Part shown: piece after piece, positions 15,687 to 18,200 of the stretch
Layout: every line of letters begins with the position of its first letter
Position numbering within the stretch: position 1 is the first letter of the stretch
From: an uncultured Oscillospiraceae bacterium
Lineage (GTDB): Bacteria; Bacillota_A; Clostridia; Oscillospirales; Oscillospiraceae
Reading direction: 5' to 3'
NCBI GenBank assembly: GCA_947631215.1
Contig: CANRKN010000033.1
Span: 1-18,200 of the forward strand
DNA: 18,200 bases
The notes under the pieces: model-generated
Told to the model about the DNA's origin: nothing
Database searches by the model: none
What the model saw: the letters and a program-made list of their open reading frames with translations, nothing else
Program-made: the position numbers and the translations under genes

Positions 15687-16595
15687 ATGGAGCCCATCAA
15701 GAATCGCTATGAATTTGTGATCCTGTTCGACGTGGAAAATGGCAATCCCAACGGCGACCCGGATGCCGGCAACATGCCCCGCACCGACCCGGAGACCGGC
15801 TTTGGCATCGTCACGGATGTGTGCCTCAAGCGGAAGATACGCAATTACGTGGAGATGGTGAAGGGAGAGGGCTGCCCCGGATACCGCATCTATGTGAAGG
15901 ACGGCGTGCCTCTGAACCGCAGCGATATGGAGGCGTGCGTCTATGTGGGCCTGCCCGTCAGGGACAGCAGGGACGCGGAAAAGGTCCTGAAGGACGCCAG
16001 GAAGAAGGATGATCAGCTTGACGTGAAGATCCGGGACTTCATGTGCGGCAACTTCTTTGACGTCCGCACCTTCGGCGCCGTCATGACCACTTTTATGAAG
16101 GGCGCGCTCAGCTGCGGCCAGGTGCGAGGTCCGGTACAGCTGGGCTTTGCCCGCAGCGTAGACCCCATCCTGCCCCAGGAGATCACCATTACCCGCATGG
16201 CCATCACCACCGAGGCCGACGCGGAGAACAAGAATACGGAAATGGGCAGAAAATATATCGGTCCCTACGGCCTGTACCGGGCGGAGGGGTATATCTCCGC
16301 GAACCTTGCACAAAAGACCACCGGCTTCTCCGGGGAGGACCTGGAACTGCTGTGGGAGGCCATCCTCAATATGTTCGAGCACGACCGAAGCGCGGGCAGG
16401 GGCAAGATGGCCGTGCGGGAACTCATTATCTTCAGGCACGACAGCGCTCTGGGCAACGCCCCGGCCCATAAGCTGTTCGACCTGGTAAAAGCGGAAAAGA
16501 AACCCGGCGTCACCGCGCCCCGCACCTATGGCGACTATGAGGTCACCGTGGATGAGGCCGGTCTCCCGGCGGGGGTCACATGTATCAGGAAGTGA
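15687..16595 (+). CDS. cas7c: Cas7c (Csd2), type I-C Cascade backbone subunit
   Basis: Cas7 polymerises along the crRNA spacer. The 302-residue frame is complete and of family length. It starts at 15687 (MEPIKNRYEFVILFDVENGN) with AAGAAGGT just upstream, one base after the cas8c/cas11c stop; an in-frame upstream ATG at 15663 lies inside cas8c and is rejected. Typical motifs are ENGNPNGDPDAGN with MPRTDPETGFG, the DVKIRDF and FFDVRTFGAVM region, GPVQLGFARSVDPI and the GRKYIGPYGLYRAEGYISA region. No break is visible. Downstream, where cas4, cas1 and cas2 normally follow, there are only 62 bases before the array. Confidence 0.95.
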   Translation: MEPIKNRYEFVILFDVENGNPNGDPDAGNMPRTDPETGFGIVTDVCLKRKIRNYVEMVKGEGCPGYRIYVKDGVPLNRSDMEACVYVGLPVRDSRDAEKVLKDARKKDDQLDVKIRDFMCGNFFDVRTFGAVMTTFMKGALSCGQVRGPVQLGFARSVDPILPQEITITRMAITTEADAENKNTEMGRKYIGPYGLYRAEGYISANLAQKTTGFSGEDLELLWEAILNMFEHDRSAGRGKMAVRELIIFRHDSALGNAPAHKLFDLVKAEKKPGVTAPRTYGDYEVTVDEAGLPAGVTCIRK

Positions 16596-16657
16596 CGGCG
16601 GAAGAGCGGGAACGAATTGAAAAAAATCTGATGTTTTGTCAAGACCTTCGCTGATTT
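16596..16657 (+). other. Short spacer between cas7c and the array; no leader or adaptation genes
   Basis: These 62 bases replace what is normally cas4, cas1, cas2 and an AT-rich leader. They hold only a 24-codon open frame (16580-16654) overlapping the cas7c end, with no match I can recognise. A deletion joining the end of cas7c to the array is the simplest explanation. Confidence 0.55.
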
Positions 16658-17026
16658 GTCTCCGTTCGTATGGACGGAGTGGATTGAAATTATCCGGCGG
16701 GGACCTGTTCGGTAACTGTATAGGTGTCTCCGCCCACATTGGCGGAGTGGATTGAAATCCCGACACCTTCAGCTATAGGGCATGGTGTGTGAGTTTCCAT
16801 CCATGCAGCGGAGTGGGTTGAAATATGAAAACGCAATAACTTGATGAACTGACCGGCGCCTCCGCCCGTGAGGCGGAGAGAATTGAAATGTCGATAATAT
16901 CGTCCAGGCGACCTCCGGCGACTGCGTCTTCTCCCTTACGGGCGAAGTGGATTGAAATCTGGACATTACGGATTATCTCAGCCTGCGGCACCAGTCTCCG
17001 CTCCACGGGCGGAGAGGAGAGCCGGC
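16658..17026 (+). CRISPR. Degenerate type I-C CRISPR array, six repeats and five spacers
   Basis: Repeats of 32-33 bases lie at 16658-16690, 16726-16758, 16793-16824, 16858-16889, 16926-16958 and 16994-17026. Spacers of 33-36 bases lie at 16691-16725, 16759-16792, 16825-16857, 16890-16925 and 16959-16993. The typical I-C form is GTCTCCG..., a hairpin with arms CTCCGCCC and GGGCGGAG, and a GTGGATTGAAAT 3' end. No two repeats are identical. Repeats 1, 2, 4, 5 and 6 can still fold (7-8 pairs, with one mismatch in repeat 5); repeat 3 cannot. Repeat 6 has lost its ATTGAAAT end, as expected of the leader-distal end. Orientation therefore follows the cas genes. Confidence 0.92.
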
Positions 17027-17036
17027 CTCTGTTGCC

Positions 17037-17066
17037 TTGACACGGTGAGCCCGAAGGGGCTATACT
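17037..17066 (+). promoter_or_regulatory. Strong promoter of the ArsC-like gene
   Basis: TTGACA (17037-17042) and TATACT (17061-17066) are separated by 18 bases, immediately after the last degenerate repeat. A small GC hairpin (17081-17095) in the leader precedes the ribosome binding site at 17110-17115. Confidence 0.8.
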
Positions 17067-17122
17067 GATGGTCAGAGCGGGCCCCTTTCCGGGGCTTGCA
17101 GGCTTATACGGAGGTATGCCAG

Positions 17123-17437
17123 GTGAATATCCAAATTTTTGGCGGCAAAGGATTCGACACGCAAAAAGCACAGCGGTATTTCAAGGAACGTCGTATCAAG
17201 TTCCAGTATGTGGACGTCCAGCGCTACGGCATGAGCCGTGGGGAGCTGACCAGCGTGAAGAACGCGGTGGGCCTCGCCGCCATGAGCGACGCGCCGGAGA
17301 TAAGCTATCTGGCCTACGACGAGGACAAGCTGGATAAGCTCTTTGAGTACCCGGAGCTTTTGAAGACACCCATTGTCCGAAACGGGAAGCAGGCCACGGT
17401 GGGCTATTGCCCGGACGTGTGGAAGACCTGGGAATAA
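17123..17437 (+). CDS. ArsC/Spx-fold protein without the usual catalytic cysteine
   Basis: This 104-residue protein has the thioredoxin-like ArsC/Spx fold, recognised by the N-terminal IQIFGGKGFDTQKAQRYFKE, the YVDVQRYGMSRGEL stretch and the late LLKTPIVRNGKQATVGY motif. The start is the GTG at 17123, with GGAGGT seven bases upstream. Arsenate reductases and Spx carry a Cys (CxxC in Spx) in the loop after the first strand; here that loop reads GGKGFDT with no Cys, and the only Cys is near the C-terminus (GYCPDVW). It is therefore unlikely to be an arsenate reductase. A binding or regulatory role is possible. The gene precedes gpsA by 38 bases. Confidence 0.8.
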   Translation: MNIQIFGGKGFDTQKAQRYFKERRIKFQYVDVQRYGMSRGELTSVKNAVGLAAMSDAPEISYLAYDEDKLDKLFEYPELLKTPIVRNGKQATVGYCPDVWKTWE

Positions 17438-17475
17438 AGACTGACAGCGGATGACCGCCGTTTGGAGGATATAGC

Positions 17476-18200
17476 ATGAACATATTCGTATACGGCAGCG
17501 GCGCCTGGGGCACGGCCCTGGCCATGCTGCTGGTGGATAACGGCCACGACGTGACGCTCTGGTCCCATGACCCGGAGAAGGCTGCGGCCATGGCGAAGCG
17601 GCGGAAAAATCCCGCCCTGCCCGGAGCTGTCCTGCCCTCGGCGCTGGCCATCACCAGCGACCCGGGCGGCGCGGAGAGAGCGGAGCTAGTGCTGTTCGCG
17701 TCCCCGTCCAACATCCTTCGGCGCACGGCGAAGACCGCCGCGCCCCACATAAAGCCGGGCACAGTGCTTGTCTCGGCCACCAAGGGCATCGAGGAGGGCA
17801 CTGAGCTTCGCATGAGCCAGGTCATCCGCCAGGAGGTGGGGAAGGACTGCCCTGTGGCGGTGCTGTCCGGCCCCTCCCACGCGGAAGAGGTCTCCCGCCG
17901 CATGGCCACGGGCTGTGTGGCCGCCTGCGAGGACCAGGCGGTAGCGGAGCTGGTCCAGCGCACCTTCATGAATGAGATGTTCCGGGTGTACGTGAACCTG
18001 GACGTGGTGGGCGTGGAATTCTGCGGTGCGGTGAAGAACATCATCGCCCTGGGCGTGGGCATCATGGACGGCCTGGCCCTGGGCGACAACGCCAAGGCCC
18101 TGTTCATGACCCGGGCCATGGCAGAGATCGCGGTCCTCTGCCAGGCGGCGGGGGGCGACCGCACCACCTGCTCCGGCCTCGCCGGCATGGGGGACCTGAT
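17476..18200 (+). CDS. gpsA: Glycerol-3-phosphate dehydrogenase, 5' part
   Basis: GpsA reduces dihydroxyacetone phosphate to sn-glycerol 3-phosphate using NAD(P)H for phospholipid synthesis. About 241 codons are present before the window ends; the full enzyme usually has about 330 residues. The N-terminal nucleotide-binding motif GSGAWGTALA (from residue 7), the SATKGIEEGT stretch, GPSHAEEV, the catalytic-Lys region GAVKNIIALGVGIMDGL and the beginning of GLAGMGDL are all present. The start at 17476 has GGAGGA six bases upstream. No break is visible. Confidence 0.97.
   Translation, partial: MNIFVYGSGAWGTALAMLLVDNGHDVTLWSHDPEKAAAMAKRRKNPALPGAVLPSALAITSDPGGAERAELVLFASPSNILRRTAKTAAPHIKPGTVLVSATKGIEEGTELRMSQVIRQEVGKDCPVAVLSGPSHAEEVSRRMATGCVAACEDQAVAELVQRTFMNEMFRVYVNLDVVGVEFCGAVKNIIALGVGIMDGLALGDNAKALFMTRAMAEIAVLCQAAGGDRTTCSGLAGMGDL

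Noticed and set aside
16604..16628. Possible extra, very decayed CRISPR repeat ending GAATTGAAA
   Set aside because: Only the A/T-rich end resembles the repeat; there is no hairpin and the spacing to repeat 1 is not repeat-plus-spacer length in a convincing way.
16580..16654. 24-codon ORF overlapping the end of cas7c as a remnant of cas4 or cas1
   Set aside because: No recognisable cas4 or cas1 motif is present and the frame is too short to assign.
15678..16966. Long minus-strand ORFs through cas7c and the array
   Set aside because: They are shadows of cas7c and of the periodic repeats (recurring FNPLR-like stretches), with no family features.
17438..17475. Terminator between the ArsC-like gene and gpsA
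   Set aside because: Only a weak 4-5-bp stem without a T-tract is visible, so cotranscription is more likely.

Overview
The window looks like a chromosomal segment of a high-GC member of the Bacillota, class Clostridia, probably an Oscillospirales-type gut anaerobe. The reasons are an RNase J gene, a XpaC/TelA cluster, strong AAGGAGG-type ribosome binding sites, TTGACA/TATACT-type promoters, ferredoxin-fused oxidoreductases, and TGA used as an ordinary stop codon by many genes. This assignment is inference; no 16S gene or other taxonomic marker is present.

Layout. Positions 1-309 hold no gene but three strong hairpins, two of them forming an imperfect tandem pair. A plus-strand pair (310-1124) encodes a membrane protein with a C-terminal zinc ribbon and a membrane-anchored J-domain protein. 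It converges on a minus-strand four-gene operon (4677-1168) in the order xpaC-like, telA-like, LemA-like, TPM-domain protein, apparently a membrane-stress cluster. The two sets share a hairpin terminator at 1131-1161. Divergent promoters at about 4711-4776 separate that operon from plus-strand housekeeping genes: rpe, recR and RNase J. A small ORF overlapping an ECF-like sigma factor follows (8036-8687). Next is a four-gene redox operon with its own promoter (8743-11758): a ferredoxin-fused aldo/keto reductase, a DUF1349 protein, a small membrane protein and a nitroreductase-family protein.

The most unusual part is a decaying or reduced type I-C CRISPR-Cas locus at 11854-17026. The order is cas3, cas5c, cas8c (with cas11c inside it), cas7c, then a six-repeat array. 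Cas3 keeps the visible HD, Walker A, DEAQ and arginine-finger motifs but is interrupted by two in-frame TGA codons. Cas8c has lost most of its N-terminal half through an internal deletion that also shifts the frame. Cas5c, Cas7c and the internally started Cas11c remain open, Cas11c with a perfect Shine-Dalgarno. No cas4, cas1 or cas2 lies between cas7c and the array, and there is almost no leader. The repeats differ from one another, yet several differences preserve the repeat hairpin by paired changes. The locus therefore appears to have lost PAM recognition, cleavage and adaptation while keeping open frames for the crRNA-binding backbone. It could be recent neutral decay or a retained crRNP with another role; the sequence alone cannot decide.

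After the array a very good promoter (17037-17066) drives an ArsC/Spx-fold protein that lacks the usual catalytic cysteine. This is followed by gpsA, which runs off the window end.
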